Shown here piece after piece: positions 47,655-57,109 of a DNA stretch of 64,000 nucleotides; the stretch's first letter is position 1, and each line of letters begins with the position of its first letter. The notes under the pieces are model-generated. The model saw only the letters and a program-made list of their open reading frames with translations, was not told the origin of the DNA and made no database searches. Origin of the DNA: CAAGNP01 sp964611185 (GTDB lineage Bacteria; Bacteroidota; Bacteroidia; Bacteroidales; UBA932); NCBI GenBank assembly GCA_964611185.1, contig CAZSXE010000004.1:19571-83570 (forward strand). Reading direction: 5' to 3'. Position numbers and translations under genes: made by a program.

Positions 47655-49031
47655 GTGAATGATTTTTTTGAATATTTAGGAGATGGAATAACCGCAGTAA
47701 GTGATTTTATTTGCGGTTATCCTCTTTTTATACTACTGATAGGAGGTGGTTTATTTTTCCTTTTTTACTCGAAATTTGTCCCTTTAAGGTATTATGGCAG
47801 AGCTATAAAGTCTCTTCGCGAGAAGGATGATAATGCTCCGGGGCAGATTAGTTCTTTTGAAGCGCTTTCCAGCGCAATAGCAGCGACTGTGGGGATGGGG
47901 AATATTGCCGGAGTGGCGATTGCTCTCTCTATTGGGGGACCCGGTGCTATTTTTTGGATGTGGGTAAGTGCTATTGTGGGGATGGCTACCAAATTCTTCG
48001 AGGGTACATTGGCCGTGATGTTCAAGGGAAAAGACGATAGAGGTGAAATTCAAGGTGGTCCTATGTATATGATAATGACGGGACTTGGAAAAAAATGGAA
48101 ACCTCTTGCCGTTTTTTTCTCGATTTTCGGATTAATAGGCACTCTCTGTATTATGCAGGCTAATCAGCTTACCGAGGCAGTTACCACTGTGTTTTTTAAG
48201 CCCGAAGAGAATACATTGTTACTTCGTTTTATACTTGGAGCGGCGATTTGCATTATTGTAGCAGGTGTGGTACTTGGAGGTATTAAAAGAATATCAAAGG
48301 TATCTACGAAGATCGTCCCGGCTATGGTTGGTGGTTATTTTCTTTTGGTATTATATATAATTGTTACTCATCTCTCTGCCATACCTGAAGTTTTTGGTTC
48401 CATTTTCAGAGATGCATTTACACTAAAAGCGGGTGTTGGGGGTGGTATTGCAGGCCTTTTATCTATCGCAATGATTGGAGTTCGCAGAGCTGCTCTTGTT
48501 AACGAAGCGGGGGTGGGCACAGCCTCTATGATGCATGGTGCTTCCAAAAATAATGAACCAGTAAGGGAAGGGCTTGTGGCCATGATCGGTCCATCAATTG
48601 ATTCAGGTCTTGTATGCACCCTTACGGCAATAGCGATACTTATTCAAAAAGATTTAATTCCTCTCGGGGAGGGGATGGGTGGTTCTTTGGGTGGTCTTAA
48701 AGTGGCCCTTGCAGCATTTGATGCCTCTATCCCCGGTGTAGGAAAATATCTTCTTTTAATGATGGTTTTCATTTTTGCTTTTTCTACTATGTTCTCTTAT
48801 TCATATTATGGGCAAAAATGTACCGGTTTTCTCTTCGGAGCTAAATATTCAAAATATTATAATTACTTTTTCCTTGTTATGCTTGTAGTGGCTGCGATGA
48901 TTCCGCTGAAAGCAGCTGTGGGACTGATAGATATGGCATACGCCTTGATGGCTTTTCCTACGATGCTGACACTATTTATTCTGGCCCCGAATGTTAAAAG
49001 GGAGATGAAAAAATATTTTGCAAAAAAATAA
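47655..49031 (+). CDS. Sodium:alanine (or glycine) symporter, AGCS family
   Basis: A 458-residue inner-membrane symporter with about 10-11 helices and the AGCS signatures: FEALSSAIAATVGMGNIAGVAIALSIGGPGAIFWMW in the first third, FFEGTLAVMFKGKDDRGEIQGGPMYMI, and a central RRAALVNEAGVGTASMMHGA. It should import alanine, glycine or similar amino acids with Na+. The start is a GTG directly after the M3 peptidase stop; no closer ATG preserves the N-terminus. Six bases separate it from argS. Together M3 peptidase, AGCS and argS form a tight run. Confidence 0.9.
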   Translation: MNDFFEYLGDGITAVSDFICGYPLFILLIGGGLFFLFYSKFVPLRYYGRAIKSLREKDDNAPGQISSFEALSSAIAATVGMGNIAGVAIALSIGGPGAIFWMWVSAIVGMATKFFEGTLAVMFKGKDDRGEIQGGPMYMIMTGLGKKWKPLAVFFSIFGLIGTLCIMQANQLTEAVTTVFFKPEENTLLLRFILGAAICIIVAGVVLGGIKRISKVSTKIVPAMVGGYFLLVLYIIVTHLSAIPEVFGSIFRDAFTLKAGVGGGIAGLLSIAMIGVRRAALVNEAGVGTASMMHGASKNNEPVREGLVAMIGPSIDSGLVCTLTAIAILIQKDLIPLGEGMGGSLGGLKVALAAFDASIPGVGKYLLLMMVFIFAFSTMFSYSYYGQKCTGFLFGAKYSKYYNYFFLVMLVVAAMIPLKAAVGLIDMAYALMAFPTMLTLFILAPNVKREMKKYFAKK

Positions 49032-49037
49032 ATTATT

Positions 49038-50861
49038 ATGAATCAGGAAGTTTTTATTTCAGAAAAGGTAAAAGAGGCAATTAAAGCTCTTTATGGCGTA
49101 TCGGCAGATAATCTGCCTGTTCAGATTCAAAGCACAAGGAAGGAGTTTGAGGGTGATTTGACAGCTGTGATGTTTCCACTTTTGAAGGTAAGTCGTAAAT
49201 CTCCCGAAATGACAGGAAATGAGATAGGGAAATTTTTATTGAGTAATACTCCTGAAATAGAATCATTTAATGTAGTCAAGGGGTTTCTTAATATTAAATT
49301 TTCGTCATCTTTTTGGAGCGAGATTTTCAATGAGATTGCATCGACTGATGATTTCGGACAGTGGGAGCCCTCAGGGAAAACCATAATGGTTGAATTTTCA
49401 TCTCCAAATACCAATAAGCCTCTTCATCTAGGGCATATCAGAAACAATCTTCTCGGATGGTCTGTTTCTCAGCTTTTAGCTGCCAACGGTCACAATGTCA
49501 TTAAGGTCAATTTAGTCAATGATAGAGGTATCCATATTTGCAAATCGATGCTTGCATGGCTTAAAAAGGGAAATGGAGAGACACCTGCTACTTCGGGGAA
49601 GAAAGGAGATCACCTTGTGGGAGATTATTATGTGTTGTTCAATAATATGCTCAAAGACGAAATAGCCTCTATAATTGATGAAAAATCTGCCGGCAAAAGT
49701 CTTTCTGAAGAGGAGCTTTCTAAGATTAAAGAGGAGGCTGAAAGAGAGGCTCCTATTTTGAAAGAGGCTCAAAGTATGCTTTTAAAATGGGAAAATGGGG
49801 ATAAGGAGGTTGTGGATTTATGGAAAAAAATGAACGGATGGGTATATGAAGGATTTGACGAAACTTACCTCAGGCTCGGAATCTCTTTTGATAGAATTTA
49901 TTATGAGTCGCAGACTTATTTATTGGGCAAAGCCCTTGTAAACGAGGGACTTAAAAAGGGTATATTTGAAAAGCACGAGGACGGTTCCGTGTGGTGCGAC
50001 TTGACTGCTGACGGTCTAGACCAAAAGCTGCTACTCAGGGCAGACGGCACTTCGGTATATATGACTCAAGATCTGGGTACGGCTCAGCAGAGATACGCTG
50101 AATATAAATTCGACGAGATGATTTATGTAGTGGGAAATGAGCAGAATTATCACTTTCAAGTTCTGAAATTGATTCTTAAAAAGCTCGGATTTGAATGGTC
50201 TGACAATATCTTCCACCTCTCTTATGGTATGGTCGAATTGCCCGAAGGGAAGATGAAATCTCGCGAAGGAACAGTTGTAGATGCCGATGATCTGCTTGAT
50301 AAGATGTATAATACTGCTAAAGAGACCTCCGAGGAGTTAGGGAAGATAGATGATATGTCCGAAGATGAAAGGAAGAATCTTTACGAGATGCTCAGTCTGG
50401 GTGCTTTAAAATATTTTATGATTAAAGTGGATCCTAAAAAGACTATGCTTTTTGATCCTCACGAATCCATCGATTTTAACGGTAATACAGGCCCTTTCAT
50501 CCAATATACTCACGCTCGGATCAAATCTATTCTCAGAAAAGGGACCCTAGCTGGTTATTCTATATCCGCTCAAGGGCTCGATTCTTCCAAAATTCTCCCC
50601 AAGGAAATAAGCATCGTCAAAATGCTGAGTACTTTTCCTGATAAGATAAAAGAGGCTGGAAATGCCCATTCTCCTGCTGTTGTGGCCAATTATGCATACG
50701 ATTTGGCTAAAGAATTTAATCAGTACTATCATGATGTTACGGTATTGAAAGAGGAAGATGGCTGTGTTCGTGGATTTAGACTACTACTTCTAAAAGTAAT
50801 TGCAGGAGTTCTGACAAAGGCTATGCTTATATTGGGTATAACCCTTCCCGATAAAATGTAG
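49038..50861 (+). CDS. argS: Arginyl-tRNA synthetase
   Basis: A 607-residue class I synthetase charging tRNA-Arg. In order: the N-terminal Arg-tRNA-synthetase additional domain (~1-110), the HIGH-type motif HLGH in NTNKPLHLGHIRNN near residue 131, the catalytic core with an insertion, the KMSKS-like loop GKMKSREGTVV near residue 410, and the helical DALR anticodon-binding domain (IKSILRKG..., HDVTVLKEEDG, LLLLKVIAGVLTKAMLILGI) ending in LPDKM. Length and motifs are standard. It lies 6 bases after the AGCS symporter and 9 bases before the YgiQ-like gene. Confidence 0.97.
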   Translation: MNQEVFISEKVKEAIKALYGVSADNLPVQIQSTRKEFEGDLTAVMFPLLKVSRKSPEMTGNEIGKFLLSNTPEIESFNVVKGFLNIKFSSSFWSEIFNEIASTDDFGQWEPSGKTIMVEFSSPNTNKPLHLGHIRNNLLGWSVSQLLAANGHNVIKVNLVNDRGIHICKSMLAWLKKGNGETPATSGKKGDHLVGDYYVLFNNMLKDEIASIIDEKSAGKSLSEEELSKIKEEAEREAPILKEAQSMLLKWENGDKEVVDLWKKMNGWVYEGFDETYLRLGISFDRIYYESQTYLLGKALVNEGLKKGIFEKHEDGSVWCDLTADGLDQKLLLRADGTSVYMTQDLGTAQQRYAEYKFDEMIYVVGNEQNYHFQVLKLILKKLGFEWSDNIFHLSYGMVELPEGKMKSREGTVVDADDLLDKMYNTAKETSEELGKIDDMSEDERKNLYEMLSLGALKYFMIKVDPKKTMLFDPHESIDFNGNTGPFIQYTHARIKSILRKGTLAGYSISAQGLDSSKILPKEISIVKMLSTFPDKIKEAGNAHSPAVVANYAYDLAKEFNQYYHDVTVLKEEDGCVRGFRLLLLKVIAGVLTKAMLILGITLPDKM

Positions 50862-50870
50862 CTTTCTACT

Positions 50871-52604
50871 ATGGAAAGTGCATTTCTTCCCACCTCGAAA
50901 AAAGAGGTAGAGGCTCTCGGATGGGATTATATAGATGTAATCCTTTTTACCGGGGATGCTTATGTGGATCATCCATCTTTCGGTACGGCTGTTATCGGGA
51001 GAATTTTGGAAAGGGAGGGATATCGCGTGGCAATAGTCCCTCAGCCCAATTGGCGCGATGATTTGCGCGATTTTAAAAAATTGGGGCAGCCGAGACTCTT
51101 TTTCGGAGTAAATTCAGGTGCGATGGACTCTATGGTGAATCATTATACTGCCAATAAGAGACTACGCAGCGATGATGCCTATACCCCTGATGGAAAAGCT
51201 TCATTCAGACCCGATTATGCAGTCAATATCTATTCTAACATCTTAAAACAATTATATCCCGATGTCCCTTTAGTAATAGGGGGAATAGAGGCCTCCTTGA
51301 GGAGATTGACACATTACGACTATTGGAAAGACAAGCTCCTCCCTTCGATTTTGGTCACATCAGGAGCCGATTATCTTATCTATGGAATGGGAGAGAGGCC
51401 TATTTGTGCTTTAGCTAAAGCAATAGAAAATGGTGCTTCCATCGAAGATATCTGCCAAATACCACAAATAGGGTATCTTACCGGCGGCAGTGATGATAAT
51501 TTACTTGCAGAAGAGTCTGTTTTTCTTCACTCTTACGAGCAATGTGTGGAGTCTAAGCGTTCTTTTGTCGAAAACTTCAATGCGATAGAACTCGAAGCGA
51601 ATAAAATGCACGCTCGCCGCATAGTGGAGCCATACGAAAATAAATCAGTAGTGATTAATCCTCCTTATCCACCTGCCACGGAAAAAGAAATGGATTCATT
51701 CTTTGATTTACCATATACGAAACTGCCCCATCCTCGTTATAGGGGGAAGAGAATCCCAGCTTATGATATGATCAAATTTTCGATAAATATCCATCACGGA
51801 TGTTTTGGAGGGTGTAGTTTCTGCACTATTGCCGCTCATCAAGGGAGATTTATCCAATCAAGGTCGTGTAACTCAATTGTTACAGAGATAAACAAACTTG
51901 TTTCTCATCCTGAATTTAAAGGAATTATATCTGATGTGGGGGCACCCACTGCCAATATGTATTCGATGGGTGGAGTTAATGAAAAACTATGCGAAAAGTG
52001 CTCTCGAAAGTCGTGTTTATTCCCGGGAATGTGCCCAAACCTAAACCATTCGCATAAAAAACTGCTTGATCTTTATTCAAAAATTGCAGAGGTCAAAGGG
52101 GTCAAAAAATTCTTCATCGGGAGTGGAATAAGATATGATCTATTTCTGAATGAAGACGGATTTCTCGATGAGAGTTCTTATCCGTACCTTAGAGAGTTAG
52201 TAGTTGAACACACATCAGGGCGTTTGAAAGTGGCACCCGAACATACGGAAGATAATGTGTTGAGATATATGTCAAAACCATCGTTTTCTCTCTTCGTCTC
52301 GTTAAGAAGAGAATTTGAAAAGATAATATCAAGGGGCGGACTTCGCTATCAGCTTGTTCCTTATTTCATATCCTCCCATCCGGGCTGCACAATGGCTGAT
52401 ATGTCCGCATTATCGCGTAACCCTCATCTCAAAGGGCTTTATATGGAACAAGTTCAGGATTTTACCCCCACTCCGATGACCGCATCATCAGTGATGTATT
52501 ACTCCGGCCTCGACCTCCATACTCTCAAACCCATCTATGTGGAGAGAAATCAACAGAGAAAAAAGGAGCAAAAGACACTTCTGCTGGGGGCAGGGTATAG
52601 GTAA
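50871..52604 (+). CDS. YgiQ-family radical SAM protein
   Basis: A 577-residue radical SAM protein of the YgiQ (UPF0313) family. The N-terminal part (DVILFTGDAYVDHPSFGTAVIGRILEREGYRV) resembles a cobalamin-binding-like domain; the central radical SAM cluster site is Cys311-x3-Cys315-x2-Cys318 (HHGCFGGCSFC). A second Cys cluster follows (CEKCSRKSCLFPGMC), possibly an additional metal site, and the C-terminal extension ends with the YgiQ tail (VQDFTPTPMTASSVMYYSG). The reaction is not known for the family. Its conserved position after argS is operonic rather than functional evidence. Confidence 0.9.
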   Translation: MESAFLPTSKKEVEALGWDYIDVILFTGDAYVDHPSFGTAVIGRILEREGYRVAIVPQPNWRDDLRDFKKLGQPRLFFGVNSGAMDSMVNHYTANKRLRSDDAYTPDGKASFRPDYAVNIYSNILKQLYPDVPLVIGGIEASLRRLTHYDYWKDKLLPSILVTSGADYLIYGMGERPICALAKAIENGASIEDICQIPQIGYLTGGSDDNLLAEESVFLHSYEQCVESKRSFVENFNAIELEANKMHARRIVEPYENKSVVINPPYPPATEKEMDSFFDLPYTKLPHPRYRGKRIPAYDMIKFSINIHHGCFGGCSFCTIAAHQGRFIQSRSCNSIVTEINKLVSHPEFKGIISDVGAPTANMYSMGGVNEKLCEKCSRKSCLFPGMCPNLNHSHKKLLDLYSKIAEVKGVKKFFIGSGIRYDLFLNEDGFLDESSYPYLRELVVEHTSGRLKVAPEHTEDNVLRYMSKPSFSLFVSLRREFEKIISRGGLRYQLVPYFISSHPGCTMADMSALSRNPHLKGLYMEQVQDFTPTPMTASSVMYYSGLDLHTLKPIYVERNQQRKKEQKTLLLGAGYR

Positions 52605-52717
52605 ATCCGTAGGATGGTATATGTATAATGGTGTGGTTCAGGGGGTTAATCGCCAAGCTTTTCTGTCGTTTGGAAATAAATTATCAATATAGCAGATATT
52701 TTTTTCGTTTTTCTTTA

Positions 52718-52744
52718 TTGAATAAGAAAAAAGCACTATAATTG
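52718..52744 (+). promoter_or_regulatory. Promoter of the acidic protein/ClC/tex operon
   Basis: TTG at 52718-52720, 16 bases, TATAATTG at 52737-52744 (one mismatch to TAnnTTTG), 33 bases before the ATG. The remaining 173-base gap shows nothing else I can interpret. Confidence 0.4.
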
Positions 52745-52776
52745 CAGCATAAATAAGTTACTTCAATACTTCAATA

Positions 52777-53157
52777 ATGAGCAAAACAGTTAAGAATGGT
52801 GCATCGTCAGCGCCTGCTATTAAACGGGCAGTAATCAGCTATGATAATATGAATGCTGAGTTACAGGCTGCCTTTAAGGAAAAATACCCAAAGGGATATG
52901 CAGATTACATGGGGGATATTTTTAAAGTCGAAAAGCCGGATGGTTCTTTTTTTTATGCTGTATCCCTTGAAGTGCCTGGTGCTTTGTATCTTGTTAAGAT
53001 CTCAGTCAAGGTGGATGATTATGAAGATGTCGAAAAAGGTCTTTTTGATGGAGATTCTTCAGAAGATGGAGAAGATTCCTCTGGATCAGAAACATTCCCC
53101 GATGAAGGAACCGATTCCTCTTCGTTTACTCAGGAGGAAGAGCCTGCAGATGAGTGA
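52777..53157 (+). CDS. Small conserved-looking protein with acidic tail, unknown function
   Basis: I cannot assign a family. The 126-residue protein has a folded core of about 90 residues (YDNMNAELQAAFKEKYPKGY, then a two-strand module with KPDGSFFYAVSLEV and LYLVKISVKVDD) and an Asp/Glu/Ser-rich tail (~93-126) that is probably disordered. There is no signal peptide or membrane helix, so it is cytoplasmic. Its stop overlaps the GTG of the ClC transporter gene by 4 bases, indicating coupling. Similar short proteins with an acidic tail occur in other Bacteroidota as I recall, but no role is known. Confidence 0.65.
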   Translation: MSKTVKNGASSAPAIKRAVISYDNMNAELQAAFKEKYPKGYADYMGDIFKVEKPDGSFFYAVSLEVPGALYLVKISVKVDDYEDVEKGLFDGDSSEDGEDSSGSETFPDEGTDSSSFTQEEEPADE

Positions 53158-54950
53158 TTTTGATTAATAAAATTCATATTTTTTTTAAGAAAAGTACATC
53201 TCATTTAATTCAGTGGATTAAGCGTTTACCTGAGGTGCAGATGCTCTTTGTGCTTGCTGTGGTGGTAGGTCTGGGCAGCGGATGTGCCGCGGTGATACTG
53301 AAGGTGCTTATTTCTATAATAGGAAATGCATTGACCGGATGGTTTGATTCTTCGTCCGACAGTTTTCTCCTTCTTGTATATCCCGGTATAGGGATGTTGA
53401 TTTCACTACTTTTTATTAAATTTGTAGTGAAAGATGATATAAGTCACGGAGTTACAAAAGTGCTGCTTGCGGTCTCCAAAAATAATTCCAATATTAAGAG
53501 ACACAATATGTGGTCTTCAATCTCCGCAAGTTCTGTAACCATAGGATTCGGTGGATCTGTCGGGGCAGAGGCACCGATAGTTTATACTGGAGCAGCCATA
53601 GGTTCAAATATTGCGCGAGGGATGGGTCTTTCTTACAAGCAAATGACCATTCTTCTCGGATGTGGGGCAGCCGGTGCAGTTGCCGGTATTTTTAAGGCAC
53701 CTATGGCCGGTATCTTGTTTACACTTGAGATTCTCCTTTTTAACATCTCGATGACATCAATTCTTCCATTATTGACCTCGACAGTGGTGGCTACGGCTGT
53801 ATCCTATCTTTTTCTCGGACGAGATGTCGCATTTGCCAACACTATCGATCCGTTTATGATGAGGAATATCCCGTATTATCTTTTACTTGGCATATTCTGC
53901 GGTTTTGTCTCACTCTATTTTACAAGAACTACACTCGCCCTTGAGGATAAAATTAAAAAGGTAAAGAATCCTTTTTCGAGATGGGCGATATGCGCCGGAA
54001 TGCTCGGGGTGTTGATTTTTATTTTTCCCCCTTTGTATGGGGAAGGGTACGAATCTCTCGGTAACCTTCTTACAGGCAATCCTCTCAATGGAATGGACTC
54101 TCCGATATTCGGTTCTTTAATGAAATATAAATGGTTCGTTCCTATATTTTTCGCTGCTGTCCTCGTATTTAAAGTTTTCGCCATGTCGTTTACAAATGCC
54201 GGAGGGGGGCTTGGAGGTACATTCGGTCCGACATTGATAGTGGGGGGTATTGCAGGCTTCATCTTAGCGAGAGTGATTAATCTTTCAGGCTTTCATACAT
54301 TGCCGGAGGCGAATTTTGTCCTTGTCGGGATGGCAGGGCTGATGGCGGGTGTTATGCAAGCGCCGATGACGGCAATATTTCTAATTGCGGAGATTACAGG
54401 AGGGTATCAGCTTCTTATGCCACTGATTATATGCTCTGCCGTCTCTTTCGGTACCATCAGGCTTTTTGAACCCTATTCTATATATACCAAGCGTATTGCC
54501 AAGAGCGGTGAACTTCTTACACACGACAGCGACAGGGCTGTGCTTACCCTTTTAAAGACTTCAGATCTGATAGAGGGGAATTTTACACCGGTGCGGATTA
54601 AAGATTCTTTGGGAGATCTGGTAAAAGCTGTGGCCAAATCGAAAAGAAATGTATTTCCTGTCCTCGATTCAGAGGATCATTTTCAGGGAATAATACTTCT
54701 TGATGATATTCGCGAGATTATGTTTGATAAAGATATGTATGATTCTGTATTTGTATATAATTTGATGAAAGATGCCCCGGATATTGTTTTTAATGACGAA
54801 AAAATGGAAAGCGTAATGAAAAAGTTTGAGAAAAACGATGCATGGAATCTCCCGGTGGTGGATTCAAATATGAAATATCTCGGTTTTGTCTCGAAGTCAA
54901 AAATATTTTCATCTTATAGAGAGCAGCTTCAACAAGTTTCACACGATTAA
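53154..54950 (+). CDS. ClC-type chloride channel/antiporter with CBS domains
   Basis: A 598-residue ClC protein. The membrane domain (~25-445) has the Cl- filter segments: GGSVGAEAPIVYTG, where Glu139 matches the gating glutamate of E. coli ClC (E148), the GxFxP-like GGTFGPTLIVGG, and APMAGILFTLEIL. In the last, the position of the internal proton glutamate (E203) is Ile, so proton-coupled exchange as in E. coli ClC is doubtful. Two CBS domains follow (~460-520 and ~535-590). Translation starts with GTG in a 4-base overlap with the upstream gene. tex follows after 11 bases. Confidence 0.9.
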   Translation: MILINKIHIFFKKSTSHLIQWIKRLPEVQMLFVLAVVVGLGSGCAAVILKVLISIIGNALTGWFDSSSDSFLLLVYPGIGMLISLLFIKFVVKDDISHGVTKVLLAVSKNNSNIKRHNMWSSISASSVTIGFGGSVGAEAPIVYTGAAIGSNIARGMGLSYKQMTILLGCGAAGAVAGIFKAPMAGILFTLEILLFNISMTSILPLLTSTVVATAVSYLFLGRDVAFANTIDPFMMRNIPYYLLLGIFCGFVSLYFTRTTLALEDKIKKVKNPFSRWAICAGMLGVLIFIFPPLYGEGYESLGNLLTGNPLNGMDSPIFGSLMKYKWFVPIFFAAVLVFKVFAMSFTNAGGGLGGTFGPTLIVGGIAGFILARVINLSGFHTLPEANFVLVGMAGLMAGVMQAPMTAIFLIAEITGGYQLLMPLIICSAVSFGTIRLFEPYSIYTKRIAKSGELLTHDSDRAVLTLLKTSDLIEGNFTPVRIKDSLGDLVKAVAKSKRNVFPVLDSEDHFQGIILLDDIREIMFDKDMYDSVFVYNLMKDAPDIVFNDEKMESVMKKFEKNDAWNLPVVDSNMKYLGFVSKSKIFSSYREQLQQVSHD

Positions 54951-54961
54951 ATTCAATAAAT

Positions 54962-57109
54962 ATGGATAAATTATATATTGACTTTATAAGTCATAAACTC
55001 TCTATCGCATCATGGCAAGTGGAGCATTGTGCTTCGCTCATCGATGAGGGGGCGACTATTCCGTTTATCTCAAGATATAGAAAAGAACGCACCGGAGGGC
55101 TCGATGAGACCCAAGTGGCAGAAATAAAACACTATTTTCTAAAGTTTGAAGAGCTTGAAAAAAGAAAGAAAAGCATCATTTCTTCTATTAAAGAACAGGA
55201 TAAATGGGATGAAACTCTTGAAAAGCAAATGGAGGGATGTGTCGATCTGCAAGAGCTTGAAGATATATACCTTCCATACAAACCAAAACGCAAAACAAGG
55301 GCCTCGGTAGCTAAAGAGAAGGGGCTCGAACCCCTTGCCAAGCAGATTTTTTATTGCGATACGCTAAATCCGGAAAATGCTGCTTCTTCTTTCCTTAACG
55401 ACACTGTCAAAAGCACTCAAGAGGCACTTGAAGGGGCCAGAGATATAATAGCGGAGTGGGTTTCTGAAAATATTCCGGTTAAAAATGCACTTCGTACGCG
55501 GTATTTACGATATGGTAAAATATCTTCAAAAGTGGCAAAAGGGGTCGATTCAGAGAGTGATGAGGCGGTTAAATATAAAAATTATTTCAATTTTTCCGAA
55601 GATTTGTCAAAAGCGCCGTCCCACAGGATACTTGCGATGCTCAGAGCTGCCTCCGAAGGGATTATCAGTGTCAAAGTGGATATAGACTCAGAGAAAGCCA
55701 TAGATATGATTTATGACAATGTGATGCGCTCAAAGAGAAATCCCTCTAAGGAAGTGGCACTCCAAATCGACTATGCAGTGGAAGATTCTTATAAAAGACT
55801 TCTTCACCCATCCATAGAGAATGAAACTTTAAAAGCGGCGAAGGAGAAAGCAGATATAGAATCGATAAGGGTATTCGGCGAAAATCTAAGACAGCTTTTG
55901 ATGGCACCTCCTCTCGGACAAAAAAGAGTCCTTGCTATCGATCCCGGTTTCAGAACAGGGTGCAAGGTGGTGTGTCTTGATGCACAGGGGGCGCTTCTTC
56001 ATAACGATACCATCTATCCACATCCTCCTCAGAATGAGAGAACTGTGGCGATGAAGAAGATTTCAAATATGGTAGAATCTTACAAAATCGAGGTTATTGC
56101 CATAGGCAATGGAACTGCGGGTAGAGAGAGTGATGCTTTTATCAAGAAACTTGCACTTCCGGAGGGTATTAAAGTTTATTCTGTGAGTGAAGATGGTGCC
56201 TCAGTTTATTCGGCTTCGCCAATTGCGAGAGAGGAGTTTCCTCAATATGATGTGACTGTTCGTGGTGCAGTCTCCATTGGAAGGAGAATAATGGATCCAC
56301 TTGCCGAATTGGTCAAGATAGACCCTAAGTCGATAGGAGTGGGGCAATATCAGCACGATGTAGATCAGACCCTTCTGAAAGAAAATCTCGATAATGTGGT
56401 AGAGAGCTGTGTTAACTCTGTGGGGGTCAATCTAAATACAGCAAGCAAGGCACTTCTGAGCTATGTATCGGGGATTGGACCATCTATTGCGCAGAATATT
56501 GTAGATTACAGAACATCAAATGGCCCTTTTTCTTCAAGAGGGGAGTTGAAAAATGTTAAGAGACTTGGAGATAAAGCTTATGAGCAGTGTGCCGGTTTTC
56601 TAAGAATTCCTAACGCTCTCAATCCTCTTGATAATTCGGCTGTGCATCCTGAGAGGTATGAGTTGGTTAAAAAAATAGCATCTGATATAAAAGTGACTGT
56701 AAATGAGCTAATTAATGATTCATCTAAGCGCTCTCAGATAGATTTGAACAAATATGTATGCGGGGATGTGGGTATTCCGACACTTAAAGATATTATGGAA
56801 GAGCTATCCAAGCCGGGGAGAGATCCTCGCGCCTCGATAAAAATTCTCGAATTTTCCGATGAGGTGAGGACCATTGAGGATTTGAAAGAGGGGATGGAAC
56901 TTCCCGGGATTATTACAAATATTACGAATTTCGGTGCTTTTGTGGATTTTGGCATAAAGCAGAACGGACTGATTCATATCTCCCACCTTTGTGATAAATA
57001 TGTTTCAAATCCCTCTGAAGTCGTAAAAATTCATCAGCATGTGAAGGTAAGGGTGCTCGATGTCGATATAAAACGCTCAAGAATAGCTCTTGCTCTTGTT
57101 CATCCTTAA
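54962..57109 (+). CDS. tex: Tex family RNA-binding transcription accessory protein
   Basis: A 715-residue Tex protein (bacterial relative of Spt6). In order: the N-terminal helical domain (FISRYRKERTGGLDE), a second helical region, the YqgF-homologous domain (~325-450; LAIDPGFRTGCKVVCLDAQG, VIAIGNGTAGRESDAFIKKL), the helix-hairpin-helix tandem (~495-560; SYVSGIGPSIAQNIVDYR) and a C-terminal S1 domain (~640-712; GIITNITNFGAFVDFGIKQNGLIHIS). It binds RNA and influences transcription. Length is slightly below the E. coli protein (773). It overlaps the convergent EamA gene stop by 4 bases. Confidence 0.95.
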   Translation: MDKLYIDFISHKLSIASWQVEHCASLIDEGATIPFISRYRKERTGGLDETQVAEIKHYFLKFEELEKRKKSIISSIKEQDKWDETLEKQMEGCVDLQELEDIYLPYKPKRKTRASVAKEKGLEPLAKQIFYCDTLNPENAASSFLNDTVKSTQEALEGARDIIAEWVSENIPVKNALRTRYLRYGKISSKVAKGVDSESDEAVKYKNYFNFSEDLSKAPSHRILAMLRAASEGIISVKVDIDSEKAIDMIYDNVMRSKRNPSKEVALQIDYAVEDSYKRLLHPSIENETLKAAKEKADIESIRVFGENLRQLLMAPPLGQKRVLAIDPGFRTGCKVVCLDAQGALLHNDTIYPHPPQNERTVAMKKISNMVESYKIEVIAIGNGTAGRESDAFIKKLALPEGIKVYSVSEDGASVYSASPIAREEFPQYDVTVRGAVSIGRRIMDPLAELVKIDPKSIGVGQYQHDVDQTLLKENLDNVVESCVNSVGVNLNTASKALLSYVSGIGPSIAQNIVDYRTSNGPFSSRGELKNVKRLGDKAYEQCAGFLRIPNALNPLDNSAVHPERYELVKKIASDIKVTVNELINDSSKRSQIDLNKYVCGDVGIPTLKDIMEELSKPGRDPRASIKILEFSDEVRTIEDLKEGMELPGIITNITNFGAFVDFGIKQNGLIHISHLCDKYVSNPSEVVKIHQHVKVRVLDVDIKRSRIALALVHP

